A stretch of 64,000 nucleotides of DNA. Origin: Adiantum capillus-veneris (lineage: Eukaryota; Streptophyta; Polypodiopsida; Polypodiales; Pteridaceae). A program made the position numbers and the translations under genes. The DNA lies in contig CM043969.1 in NCBI GenBank assembly GCA_014529385.2, positions 20,734,946 to 20,798,945 of the forward strand, in the 5' to 3' direction. This document shows positions 21,931 to 33,332 of this stretch, in pieces. The notes under the pieces are model-generated. The model searched no databases. It saw nothing but the letters and a program-made list of their open reading frames with translations, and was not told the origin of the DNA. The first letter of the stretch is position 1; every line of letters starts with the position of its first letter.

Positions 21931-22258
21931 TTTTTTGGTGGCAGGGCATTGAATGCCCTGCCACCCATCAACCATATTGTACTTGATTCACTTTTTAAAA
22001 AAAGTGCAAAGGTAAATAATAGACCCAAAATAGTCACCCACAAGACGCATTGTTTGCAAAATTGACAATTGTACACATCATAGACAAACTGAATTGATTG
22101 GCAAATGTAATAATGACAATTGTACAACATCATAGGCATAAAGAATTGATTGGCAAAAGGAATTGCGGTGACAAATGTAATAATATACATGGTTCAAAAA
22201 GACGTATAAAATCCGTCTCATGATACATAAGCTATGAGAAACCCTAAACTAATGCTAT

Positions 22259-23597
22259 CTAGCTACGGCTAAACTGACGTCGTCTAATCAGACGTCTCAT
22301 CGCGTCCAAGCGGCGTATCTGTCGGATTCTGCAAAAAAAGACAATAAGACAGTTTTCAGTAAATATAAACATATAACGACATTTATAAAACAATACAAAA
22401 AATAAAAAAGAGTAAACCCTAATACTAACCATGCCGCCGCGAGAACTGAGAATGTCCATCAGGGCGTTTAAGCCCTTCCTGCCTGCGTACTCGCGCTCGT
22501 ACGGTGTGGGATCACGTCCTGTCATCGACCACTGTCAAAACATACAAAGATTTCATTATGTTAGAACTAAAAAACTCATAAACCCTAAACTATCGAACAT
22601 GCATAAAGAGCAATGTGAAAAGACTTACAAAATCGGCCTCGAATGATGCCCATCCACCGCTCCCCAAGTGGTGCGAGCTCCCTGCCTCTACTCGCGCTCT
22701 GGCTGCATCCTTTTGTTCCTTCCACTTGTCGGGATTCTCGCGCGCTGCTTTCTTCGCATTCTTCCAATCTTCTTTGGCCAGCCAATCTGGCCTATTCCAC
22801 CCATTCTTGATTGCTTTTTGCACTTCGGAACGCTTGTGTTTGCAGTATTCGCGCATTCGAATCTTCATCAGGTCTTCATTGAAGCGCTGATCCCGTGTTG
22901 GAACGGGAAACTCATCATGAAGTATGCTGATGACTCTGTTTTTTAAATCACTTGGTACTTCACTCCATTTGTTTAGTATATAGTGTCTAAACAGCTGAGA
23001 GCAAAGACCACGCATGCGCGAGATCACCTTCTTGCCGTCATCATCCATGATGATGCCGCCGCTGATGTCGACGGAGTAAGGCAAGCCCTCTGGCCGGTGA
23101 CGCGTGAACCTGGGTGTCCCGGCAGGGGTCTCTAGCGGCGTGTCGATGGGGGTACGGACGTCAGGTGTCTCCATCGGCGTCTGGGCGCCGAAGCGAGGAG
23201 TGTCGAGTGGGGTGGCTCCTGGCGGAGTAGGTAGAGGTGTGTAGCTTCTAGGAACAGTCAGCCGTGCAAAACCTGGCGTAGACGGCGATGTTGTGGCTGG
23301 TGTGGGGGCGGGCAAAGAAGGGGAGGGTAAAGAGCCTCGTCGAACACGAGGCGGTGTGGAGGCATCGGTGGCGGAATCCCCACAACAACCGCCACCGCCA
23401 CCACTAGAGCGCCGGTGTCTAGAGGAGTGTGACGCTCGTCTCGTCGACGCCGAAGCTTCGGAGCGCGCCGAATGCTCCGAAAGAGAGGGAGATGCGGATG
23501 GTGTAGGAACGCGCGATGATGCGCCAGAGTGATGACGCTCCACGTACCACTGTCTCTGCTGCGGTGACAAAGAAGAAAGAAACTCCTCATCATCCAT
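22259..23597 (-). CDS. CACTA 1 second gene (TNPA/Ptta-like)
   Basis: The start chosen is the ATG at 23597 (MDDEEFLSSLSPQQRQWYVE). The frame is open further upstream, but a TTTAATGCAG acceptor lies just before this ATG. Exon 1 runs to 22629 (donor GATTTT/GTAAGT), exon 2 is about 22531-22430 (WSMTGRDPTPYEREYAGRKG, donor GTTAGT) and exon 3 about 22328-22259, ending in a basic tail. The N-terminal half is Ser/Pro/Thr-rich. The C-terminal half (RGLCSQLFRHYILNKWSEVP...PDWLAKEDWKNAKKA) matches the plant Ptta/En/Spm transposase family, thought to bind element ends. Reading frame intact. Confidence 0.85.
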
Positions 23598-23869
23598 ACC
23601 TGCATTAAACACACGAATATTTAAACTTAATATTGAATGAATAGAGTAGACAATGACGCAAAGACCATTAAATACAATGACGTAATGACGCATATAAATA
23701 CAATGACGCAATGAATCGAGTGATAGAAGAGGCAAGTCGAAAACTCAGAATTTTCAATCAAAAGATGTGAGCGCGAGTAGAAAAGAGCGTTACACACCAT
23801 GGAAGCTACTTAGAGAGCTAGAGCTTTTACAGCACGGAGCAAAATTGTTCAAATACAATATTTGTGGCT

Positions 23870-26800
23870 TTAAGAGATCTCTCTCTCATCCTCGCAGAAC
23901 TCAGCATAACTTCCTATATCTATATAGAGCTCTCCGTTTAAACACATATCCTCTGTTTCATTTTGTAGCTCCTCTGCATGCACCCCATATAGAGTAGTAG
24001 CATCTTGATGCTCGTCTGGCACCACCGCAGCGGCTTCTGATTGAGCATCTTCTCTGATCTCCTCCATTGATGTCGTTGTGATTGGCACATGGTAGCCTTC
24101 ATACGTCCTTGCACTACGAGGGGCTACCTCTATGACGTACCACCAGTTTGATGTAGACTTTGTAGGATGAAATACTACCTGCCAGAGCCACATAACTTAC
24201 ATGAGAGCCACATAACTTGTAAAAGGGGGATGTTAACTATTTATATACTTACTTGTTCACAATGCTCGGGTAGTACGAAAGTGTCTCTTAGGTCAGTCCA
24301 TTTCTTAGTAGAATCCACCTCAAGAAAACCAGACTCTCCTCTACGCACAGTAGCGTTTCGACCCTCCATGATTATCTTGAACCATTGCACGTCGAACAAG
24401 TCGACAAAAAATCCTCTGTAATCGATCCTCAAAATCTCTTGCAGCGTGCCGAAGTAAGTGAGTTCCGCCACCACGGGATCTGCATCAGAGGAACGTCGTC
24501 GACTAGACTGTTCAAATTTTGCCATGATTCCACAATCTTGAGTAAAACGTTTTTGTCGATTCGTTCCACCCTAAAATGTCGACCTTTACACCATGCTGCT
24601 GTGTATGACTTATACTACAACGAACAAAGATTATGAGTGGCCGTTCAAACGTTTATAAATAAAGTCACTTGCTAGTCGTACATTGCAAACTTACCTTGGT
24701 CGCGCAACCCCGAGAGTACTCCCACTCTTCTTCAGTCACTTCGTCACCGCATTGTTGTGCGCTTTTCAATTGGTTGTGCAACCATCTTAAGCTCATGAAG
24801 GTTGGTAGGCTCTCCAGAACCGCTGGATAGTGCATCGGTGGTCGTCTTCCCCGTCTCCACTCGATTCGTGCCCTTTGTTGCTCTTGCTTTGCATCCTCAT
24901 ATTGTGAAATCCACTTTTGCATCACTGGATTGTGAAGCATGCAAAATCGGTTGATTTTAGCCTCTAGATCTTCCGTCATCTTCTTCTCAACACCGAGATT
25001 GCACATGACAATCCCAGATATGCGCTCATCATCTATGGTTCGCCATAGCGTGTCCCGGGATTTATCAAATCCGTCTAGCCACTCTCCAATGTACACTAGG
25101 GACTCTGATACCAACCAACCTTCTACCATGCTACCCTCCGGACGTGCCTTTTGACGCACATATCCCTTAAGCGTTTTCATGAAACGCTCTAAGAAGAACA
25201 TCCATCTGGAATGAACTGTGCCAGCTATTTCCACCTCATCAACTATGTGAATAAGAAGATGCACCTGAATGGTTAGTATTGTAGTAGGAAAATGTTTCTC
25301 AAACATGCACACAAGCTCCGCAGCATTTAGTTTGGCGAATGGTATGGAGTCTACGTCGATCTCCTTTTGTGAGATCCATTGCACCAGCTTTGCAAGTTTG
25401 TAGATTGTGTTACGGATGTCGAGAGACAAACATCCCTCAATGGCAACCGGTAAAATAAACTGTAAAGTATGTGCAGCAATGATATTAAAGTCCACATTTT
25501 ATGCAATGATATTAAAGTCCACTATGAACGTACCTGACACATTTTATGCCAATCGTGTGACTTCAAACCGGTAAGCTTTCCTTCTTTAGTAAAACACGTT
25601 CGGAGCGAGTGCATTACGCCAGTGGGGGTCCGCAAAGATCGAATGGCCTCTTTTACTTTGCGTTCTTGGGCTCCTGTGAAAATCCATGGTGCTTTAGGAA
25701 GTTTTATCGATCCATGAGACGCTGTTTGCGGCCAATATTGCTCCATACGATCCACATTTCTAAGGTCAACTCTGGCTCCCAAAGTATCTTTCTTGCTGGT
25801 CAAATGGTCCCATAGTAGATTACCCACATTCTTGAATATGTGCATTGGATCGAGCAAGTGATTGATCACGAGTCGGGGCCAGTATGGTAACTCGTACCAT
25901 AGAGATAGTCTCTTCATCCCTGGAGGCAATCCGTCATCGCACATCTCCTTCTGCTCTAACCATGCTTGTGCAGACATCCTTGGTGGCTCTCTTCCCAAAA
26001 AGCCGTCGCGTAACACATGATTCTCCGGAAGATACGCTTGATGACCTTCGTAGATTTGCTTCTTCAGTGAGGGTGCCCTACGTGCATTCAGTCTAGGTCC
26101 ACATGTGACACATGCTCTGTATCCGCTTGTTTGAAGCCCTGCATGTATACACATGATAATAGATCAACTATGGGGAAAAACAAGATTTACAGTGTCTGAG
26201 AGAGGAGTGTCAATAGATCACCTGAGCATTCTGTTAGCCCGGGATAGTCATGCATGGTCCACATTAGAATACCTCTGATCAAAGCATTCCGTCGTCCTGT
26301 GTGTCGGCTCATATCCACCACCTCTATGCCAATCCACAATTGTTGTAGCTCTTCCAATAGTGGACGAAGATACACATCCATATTCCCCACTTTATATCGC
26401 CCTGGCACAATCAAGCTTAGCCATAGGTGCCCCTTCTTCGTAGTCAACCACGGGGGAATGTTGTAGTTGACGATGACAACGGGCCATACACTGTAAGATG
26501 TTGATCTTTGACCAAATGGATTTACGCCATCCATAGCCAGGCCTAAGCGCAAATTTCGAGCTTCCCTGGCAAAATCCGACCATGTTCCATCTATATGTTT
26601 CCAAGCTGCGCAATCTGCAGGAATTCGTAGCACACCATCCGAAGATTTATTCTCCTCATGCCATGATGCTAGGGCGGTCATGGACTTACATTCGAAGAAA
26701 TGCTTGATGCGAGGAAGCAAAGGAAAATGTCGCAAAACCTTTTGTGGAATTTTTGTCCCGTGGAGATCTACTCGATATCTTTCGGAATCACATTTCGGAC

Positions 26801-27590
26801 ACTTCTCCATGTCTGTGTATTCCCCTCTGAAAAGAATGCAGTCATTAGGACAAGCGTGGATAGAATTGTAATCCATCCCCAAGTTTCGCAAAATCTTTCT
26901 TGCTTCATCTCGGGAATCTGGCATCACATTGTCAGCTGGTAGAATGTGCTCTTTCAGCAATCTACACAACATAAAAATATGATACAGTCGTGTAAAAATC
27001 TATCAGATCATTATACATTTAGAGTTCTATTAAAGTAAACTAATTGTAATAGATCACCTGAAAAGCGATGTGACGCTAGTGTCACTCCATCCAAACTTTG
27101 CCTGCATGTTGAGAAGAACCAGGAGTGCTTTCAATCTAGACATACGTGCTCCATTATACAATGATGTATCGGCTTCACTTTTCATATCATCATAGATAAG
27201 CCTTTCTGAATCCATGATCGTCTCAATCATTTCATCAATCTCGGGCTCAAACATTGCCTCGTTGGGAATGTGCTCTGCATGATCATCCCCCGAGCTGTCA
27301 GAGGCTACATCTTGTGGCCTCACATATGCTGCTTGACCAAAGCGCCTGCGAATACGTCTATTGGGTTGCAAGATTGCTGCTTGTTGGCCAGCGTCAGAGT
27401 CCGACGAGTTATAATTGGCAACAACTCGATCTATAATAGATGGATCGAACTCGCCAAATTCGCGAACGTGCTGCAAAGAAACACGTCTTGTCCGTCGCAC
27501 AGCATGCTTGCATTGATTACAAGGACATAAGACCCTCGTTGAGAGATAGGTGTTTCGGTTGGACGGTCCCACATCCTCGTCGCTACTCAT
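23870..27590 (-). CDS. CACTA 1 transposase gene (Transposase_21 type)
   Basis: From the ATG at 27590 (MSSDEDVGPSN, then CPCNQCKH) the exons are about 27590-27054, 26972-26187, 26154-25522, 25495-24665, 24525-24241 and 24193-23870. Domains in order: zinc-like CPNDCILFRGEY...CPKC and NPFGQRSTSYSVWPVV with PPWLTTKKGHLWLSLIVPG (Transposase_21); HFPTTILTIQVHLLIHIVDE and RWMFFLERFMKTLKGYVR (DUF4218); LTYFGTLQEILRIDYRGFFVDLF (DUF4216-like); an acidic tail ending EDEREIS. All exons are open, with no stop inside, so the gene could be functional. It cuts and rejoins element ends in the nucleus. Exon borders are approximate. Confidence 0.85.
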
Positions 27591-27652
27591 AATGAGGATA
27601 AAAAACTTATAACCTGGACAACAAATTTAATATTCTATTGGCATTCTTCGTC

Positions 27653-27724
<72 letters not shown>

Positions 27725-28877
27725 ACCTCACATTCTCTAGTCATGTCCAATCCCCGCACACCTCGGTCTAGAGGTGCACGGAGATCAGAACCATCGGGTT
27801 ATAATCTCGTCTTTATTGGTCAATACCTATATTTGTGGGTACAAGAAATCTAGACACCCACGTCTACATGATACTGCATGTAGTGGACAAAATCCCTTTG
27901 CCTCTTCTCTAGCTGTAGCACTTCACTTTATCTTAACATCTTTTCACAGTAGATCTTTTCACTGTTCGTCTAACTCTAAACCCTAAACCGTAAGTAATTC
28001 TTGCGTGGACTCGATCTAACGTAAATAAGCGTAAATCTAAATAAACGTAAATCTAACTAAAAATAAAGCTAAATCTAATTTAACGTAAGTCTAATGACTA
28101 GAGGTTGTCTAGATGGTCATTGTGTCGGGGATGTAGTGACTCTTGCCGCCCTGAAGATCCACCTTCTTCCCTATCTTCTGAAGACATTTCACCAGTACTT
28201 TTGGATCGACGGAGCCCACCATGAGTGAAGGCAGCAATACCCTATATTCCATTGAGGGCTTTCTTCACCCGCTTCATGCAGGCATCGCAGTCTATGGAGA
28301 CCCGCATCTAATCTAATATAACGTAAATCTAAATCTAGCTTAAATAAACGTAAATCTAGTTAAAAATAAACCTAAATCTAATTTAATGTAAGTCTACATA
28401 TAACCTAATCTTTAACGTCTTTTAAGATAGTTTCCTACGACGTTATAACTCTCTTCTTCCTGTGTGTGTGCGCGTGTGTGGATGTGTGTGCCAATAAAAA
28501 GAGATAAATGGTATAACCTTTCTATCACCCATGCCAAGTATGATAGATTGATTATGCCATTTCTCTCTTGAATAATAGGTCTTCAGTTCAACTCCTCGTC
28601 GGCTAGATCTTTAGGTCTTTTAATTTTAATTAGTTTCCTACGACGCTCCCTTAGTTTCTCTTTCTTTCTCTCTCAATGTGTGTGCGTTTTTTTGGATCGT
28701 ATGCATGTTTTCTTTCTCTTTTCCTCTCTCAATGTGTGCGTTTTTTGTTTATGCATGTTCTCTCTCTCTTTTCCTCTCTCAATGCGTGCGTTTTTTGTTT
28801 ATGCATGCTCTCTCTCTCTTTTTCTCTCTCAATGTGTGTGTGCATTCTTTGTTTATGTATGTGTGTGCGTTTTTGCA

Positions 28878-28925
<48 letters not shown>

Positions 28926-29078
28926 AACACTATGTGTGTGTGTGTATGTGTGTGTGTGAGAGAGAGAGAGAGGGAGAGAGAAAGAGGGGAAGGGAACATG
29001 AGAATGAGGAGAGGGAAGGAGCATACCTGGCTCTCCTTCCTCTCCTCGTGTGTGTGTGTGTGTGTGTGTGTGTAAAAG

Positions 29079-29115
<37 letters not shown>

Positions 29116-29214
29116 GGGAGAGCGTTACCTGCTCTTTGCTTGAGGGCGCCGAAAAACTCAGATCTGAGATCTGAGTTTTTGGGCGCGCTCGGTTATTTTT
29201 TTTACCCCAGCTGG
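27591..29214 (-). promoter_or_regulatory. CACTA 1 promoter side: microsatellites and a short duplication
   Basis: No conserved coding frame. A long (CT)n tract at 27656-27722 sits about 70 bp upstream of the transposase ATG. A unit of about 78 bp (AAATAAACGTAAATCTA...AACGTAAGTCTA) occurs at 28016-28092 and again at 28317-28395. Four imperfect ~60-bp units (CTCTCTCAATGTGTGCGTTTT) fill 28670-28870, followed by CT, GT and GA tracts (28880-29112). Long frames here encode only Leu-Ser or Arg-Glu repeats and are rejected as genes. Confidence 0.7.
27656..27722. repeat. (CT)n microsatellite
   Basis: About 33 CT units, uninterrupted, just upstream of the CACTA 1 transposase start. Confidence 0.97.
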
Positions 29215-29345
29215 CGTCGCTATGAGCGTCGCAAATTTCTTTGTAAATTTGCGACGCTCATAGCGACGCTTATAGCGACGCCGGGAATTTTTTTTTTTGA
29301 GCGTCGCTGTGTGAGCGTCGCTAATGTGAAGAGCCTCTTGTAGTG
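29215..29345. repeat. CACTA 1 right terminus and subterminal repeats
   Basis: GCGTCGCT and AGCGACGC words occur at 29215-29330, then the terminus CCTCTTGTAGTG, the reverse complement of CACTACAAGAGG. The flanking TTT repeats that of the left end. Confidence 0.88.
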
Positions 29346-30278
29346 TTTCTTGCTTTTCGGCTTCTTTCTGACTTTTTTCGGGCTCGTTCTGTCTTTTACT
29401 AGCACTTTCGGTGACTTTCTTTTTATTTTTCTAATTTTTAATAAAATTCTGAATTTTCTAATTTTTAATAAAATTCTGAATTTTCTAATTTTTTTGTCTT
29501 TTTACGATTTTTTTAATTAAAAAATTTATTTTTTAAGGATTTTCTGTGAATTTGTGAATTTTATGGGGTTTTAAAAAAAAAATATGAATTTTTGTGATTT
29601 ATTTTGTTTTTCGATCAATTTATGAAATTTTCATGACCTTGTTGAGTTTTTACTATTTTTGTGAATTTTTCTGTGAATTTTCTAAATTTTTTGTGATTTT
29701 CTACGTGATTTTTATTTTCCGTGATTTTTTCTATGGTTTTGGTGAATTATCTGTGAATTTTTTACATTTTTTTAGAATTTTCTAAGAGGTTTTTAAATTT
29801 TTAATGAATTTTTTAAACCCTTTTTTATTTTTTTATGATTTTTAAAGTCTTTTTTATTTTTTTATTTTTATTTTTTATGAGTTTTTTCTTTTTTATTCTT
29901 TTTGTGAATTTTTATATGATTTTTTGAATTTTTGTGATTTTTTAACATTTTTTTTATTGTTTTTGTGTTAAACAATTAAAAAAAATAAAAATAAAATATC
30001 TACTTGTATTTACCTATGGGCTGGCATCGTTGACTTTACTCCCTGCAGCGCCAACGGAATTGACAGCTGGGGCAGAGCGCGAATGGCGGACTTGAAGGCA
30101 AGGTGTGCGGACAGCAGAGAGAGAAAACTATGGGCAGCATTCCGCGCGCGTGGGGGTGTGTGTGTGTGTGTGAGTTGGCACATGTGGCAGACACGCGTGG
30201 GTAGCAGCAGCAGGGCGGGCCCGGCAGAGCTTGTAGGAGAAAGAGTTAAGAGGGAGAGAGAGCTCGTGGGAGAGAGAA

Positions 30279-30282
<4 letters not shown>

Positions 30283-30315
<33 letters not shown>
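30283..30315. repeat. (GA)n tract in TR-GAG leader
   Basis: About 16 GA units, following CTCGTGGGAGAGAG. Confidence 0.95.
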
Positions 30316-30321
<6 letters not shown>

Positions 30322-30585
30322 TGTAAGGGGAAGATAAAGGGGGAGAGAGAGTAGGGGGAGGGTGCACGCAAGGTTAGGAAAATGTGTCTCAGCTTAAGAT
30401 CATGTCGTTTTCAATTTCAAAAAATGCAGGTTGACTGCAAGGGGGAGAGGAGAAATTCCCTCCCAAAATAGAGGAAATTAGTGGAAAAACCCAAAAAATA
30501 AACCTAATTTTCTAAAATTTCCTCTCGAAAAATTCAAAAATGGGATTTTTCTATGTTTGGTCAAATGAATTTTCCCGAACACTGG

Positions 30586-30588
<3 letters not shown>

Positions 30589-30646
<58 letters not shown>
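30589..30646. repeat. (GA)n tract in TR-GAG leader
   Basis: About 29 uninterrupted AG units following ACTGGGTC. It is the second such tract within 300 bp. Confidence 0.97.
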
Positions 30647-30650
<4 letters not shown>

Positions 30651-32403
30651 GGCACTGGATGAAGACAAAGGAGGTGCGTGGGGCAGTGGAGAGTTCGGGC
30701 CAAATTGAGAGAGAGAGTAAGAGAAGAGAGAGATTGAGGGTGTGGGGTGGCCACATTCACGCAGAACGGAGCGAAAAGAAAAAGAAGAGAATTTTAATGT
30801 CGACGACGAAAGCTATCTCTCCAGATCGTAAAGTTTTATCCGACTTGAGAATTTGATGCGCCGTAAATCACGGTATCGAAGTCCGAAACCCGTTTTGATT
30901 AATTTTTTATTTCCAAAAATGCCAAAAATGGCCGAAAATTAACCGAAACTCCAAAAAATCCCAAAATTTCCTAGTGAAGTCCAAAAAATCCTCGGAAAAT
31001 TTTAGAAACCTTAGAAAATCATCATCATTCACAACTGAACATTTTCGATACGCAAAAGCATACCAAAAGAAGCAGATTTAATCGAGAACGCGATTTACGA
31101 CAAAATTATCCACCCTGCCCTCGAAAATAGGAAAATTCTCAAAACTCGGCTATGGAGGGCACAAATGCGAACAAATGATGCCATAAATACGCACACACCA
31201 AATAGCTTGTAAAGATCCGAAAATATCAACTTTTTATGGAATTAGACAAAAATTAGCAAAAAATGGCCAAAAATTACAAAACTTATCCGAAAATTTTTCA
31301 AAAAAATTCTACAAATTCTCCACACATTGGGGAATAGAGCAGCCAATTATAATTGCACAAATCACATCAATTCAATTGCCAACAATTTTATCAATAAAAT
31401 CAAAACTAGACAAATAAACCTACAAAATTAGGTCAAAAATTGATGCAATTAGAGTGTGTAAATCCCTGTAGCATTTAATCATTACACACATCAATTATGC
31501 AATCAAAAAGATGAATTAAACATGCAAATTAGGCACTTTTTAGGCACACACACACACACAAAAAAATTGGCAGTTTTTACCAATCTTTAAGTGTGCACAC
31601 AAAAAGGTTAAACTTGTCGGATTTGCAGTGTGACTTCACAAATCATTAGTTGGGCATGAGCACAACACAAATCAATCATCACAATTGAAAAATCATAAGA
31701 CACACATTGATTTCTAGGTGCTCAAACATGGGCAAATTAGTGCACAGACACTTAAAATTAAGCATATACACACTCAATTAGAATGCACACACACTTGATT
31801 TTAGTGCACACACACTTTAAATTGACCATCCAAACATGCAATTAACTCAATTAGGCACCCTATTAGCAATCCACAATCACCCATTAGCAATTGAAACCTG
31901 TCAAATTCATGCGCCACCAATTGTTAAGAATTTCGGCATTACGACGGCATGAAAATGAATAATCGCAAAATTTTCAATCCAGAACATCAACATTGCATTG
32001 CATCAACATAGCATAGCATTACATTGCATCAACATTACATTGCATCATGGTGGGATTTCTACACAATTCCACACATCCTTAGATTGTAGGGAGGTTGAGA
32101 ATACCACCTTGATTACCTTTCCATTGATGACCAATTGAATGGTCAAATGCTCCAATCCTTCATAGAAAATTAGTAAGTTAGCAAGAGGTTAGTGTGAAAT
32201 TAGAGTGTGTAAACACACAATTTGCACGATATGGTGTCAAATTAGAAAATTATGAACACATTGCTTCATGCACACACATCCAAAATCCACAAAAACATAA
32301 ATACACAAGTGAAATTAGTAGTAAAATTAGTGAGGGAACGCATTCGATTATGCCACAATTACACTAGCGTAGGCCATCCATCATCCCCTACAGCGGAACC
32401 ATA

Positions 32404-33327
32404 TGTTGGGGTTTCCATCGTTGCAATCTCTCCAATGACCAACAAAATTATCAATCCGCGGGGATGAGCTACCTGGCTAGGGCATGGAAACACTCACACG
32501 GTTAGTGAACTAATCGTGACAACGCAAATGGCTAACTCTACGAGGTTAGCTTCTCGACCTATGGAGGAGCTAAGCCACAATGAAGGGCAATCTCTATATC
32601 CACTTCTCCTCATCTCCAATAAACCTAATCACACATACTACGATTGCAAGACGTACACAACACTAATCCTATCATGCAGCACACTAATCGCAAGCACACA
32701 CACATAGATCTATCAAGCACCACACTCCAATCAAACCTACATGCACACACAAGCAAAAGAGGGGAATCACACAAGATTAGAGAGAGATTAACCACTGATT
32801 AGTTAAGATCTAGCTAATCTAAGCATCATAGGCAATCATAAGAAGCATGAGAGAGGCATAGTGAAAGAGAATGAATCATTGATTAGTGCTAATCAAGTCT
32901 CATGAGCAAGGAGAAGCTCAAGGATTCCATAATTACACACCTCAAGAGCTCTCACCAAAGAGTACTCTCAACAAATGAGCTTGAGAACCCTAATTTCTTT
33001 TACACACTGCCTTATATACCTAGGGTAAAAATGTGCAATGTCTGGGTGCCCAAGGCCTTTAATGCTCACCACTTACTGAATCTGCTACCTAGGCACAGTA
33101 AGTGACATGTTCTTTACAACTTGGAACTCCCATTGAGCCCGTAACACATTAACAATTTTACAATGGCTTGAAATAAATCGGAAATTTTACAATACGTGAC
33201 CATTTTGGGAAAATATGGAAAATGTGTAACTCCAATCTTTACTGCTTCTTCACTTTGATCTTCGATGTGCATTCGTACATCTTTGGTCTTTAGCAGCTTC
33301 TGTTAACTGACGTTGACTCAATTAACA
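32404..33327 (-). repeat. 5' LTR of TR-GAG element (right copy)
   Basis: On the plus strand it runs from TGTTGGGGTTTCC to GACTCAATTAACA (924 bp). It pairs with 15340-16258. The minus-strand TATATAAG is at 33011-33018, about 310 bp from the LTR start in element polarity. Confidence 0.85.
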
Positions 33328-33332
33328 AATGT
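33328..33332. repeat. target-site duplication AATGT (right)
   Basis: AATGT directly follows the LTR ending at 33327 and matches 15335-15339. Confidence 0.85.

Larger units (their letters stand above)
21684..29345 (-). mobile_element. CACTA element 1, complete, inserted in the TR-GAG element
   Basis: The left end CACTACAAGAGGTTGTG and the right end (minus strand) CACTACAAGAGGCTCTTC form terminal inverted repeats of 13 bp. TTT flanks both ends (21681-21683, 29346-29348), the 3-bp duplication expected for CACTA elements. Subterminal repeats of AGCGACGC lie inside both ends. Two minus-strand genes fit the usual pair: a Transposase_21 type transposase and a second, TNPA/Ptta-like protein. Length is 7662 bp. 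A close second copy begins at 60558. Confidence 0.92.
29346..32403 (-). other. TR-GAG leader (non-coding)
   Basis: Between the CACTA end and the right LTR there is no supported gene. 29400-30000 is a T-rich low-complexity stretch of repeated GAATTTT and GATTTTT words. 30283-30315 and 30589-30646 are GA tracts. 31000-32400 is A-rich with many ACACAC and AATTA words. In element polarity this is the long leader between the 5' LTR and the gag-like ORF. Directly inside the LTR the minus strand reads TATGGTTCCGCTGTAGGGG, a candidate primer-binding site whose tRNA I cannot name. Confidence 0.6.
15340..33327 (-). mobile_element. non-autonomous LTR element (TR-GAG-like) inserted in copia A
   Basis: LTRs lie at 15340-16258 and 32404-33327, flanked by the 5-bp duplication AATGT. 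The host copia reading frame resumes across the two flanks. Polarity is minus: a TATATAAG box is on the minus strand in both LTRs and a purine run abuts the left LTR. After removing the nested CACTA element about 10.3 kb remains. Coding remains at 16275-21458 (minus) show gag-like repeats, a zinc knuckle and a protease-like part. I see no RT, RNase H or integrase. LTRs differ at about one base in ten in the first 300 bp, so the insertion is fairly old. Confidence 0.8.

Noticed and set aside
28676-29143. Long plus-strand frames of 93-155 codons
   Set aside because: They encode only Leu/Ser, Val/Cys and Arg/Glu repeats from CT, GT and GA microsatellites and are open in all three frames.
32375-32403. 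Primer-binding site for a named tRNA in TR-GAG
   Set aside because: TGGTTCCGCTGTAGGGG is in the right place but I cannot match it to a tRNA 3' end with confidence.
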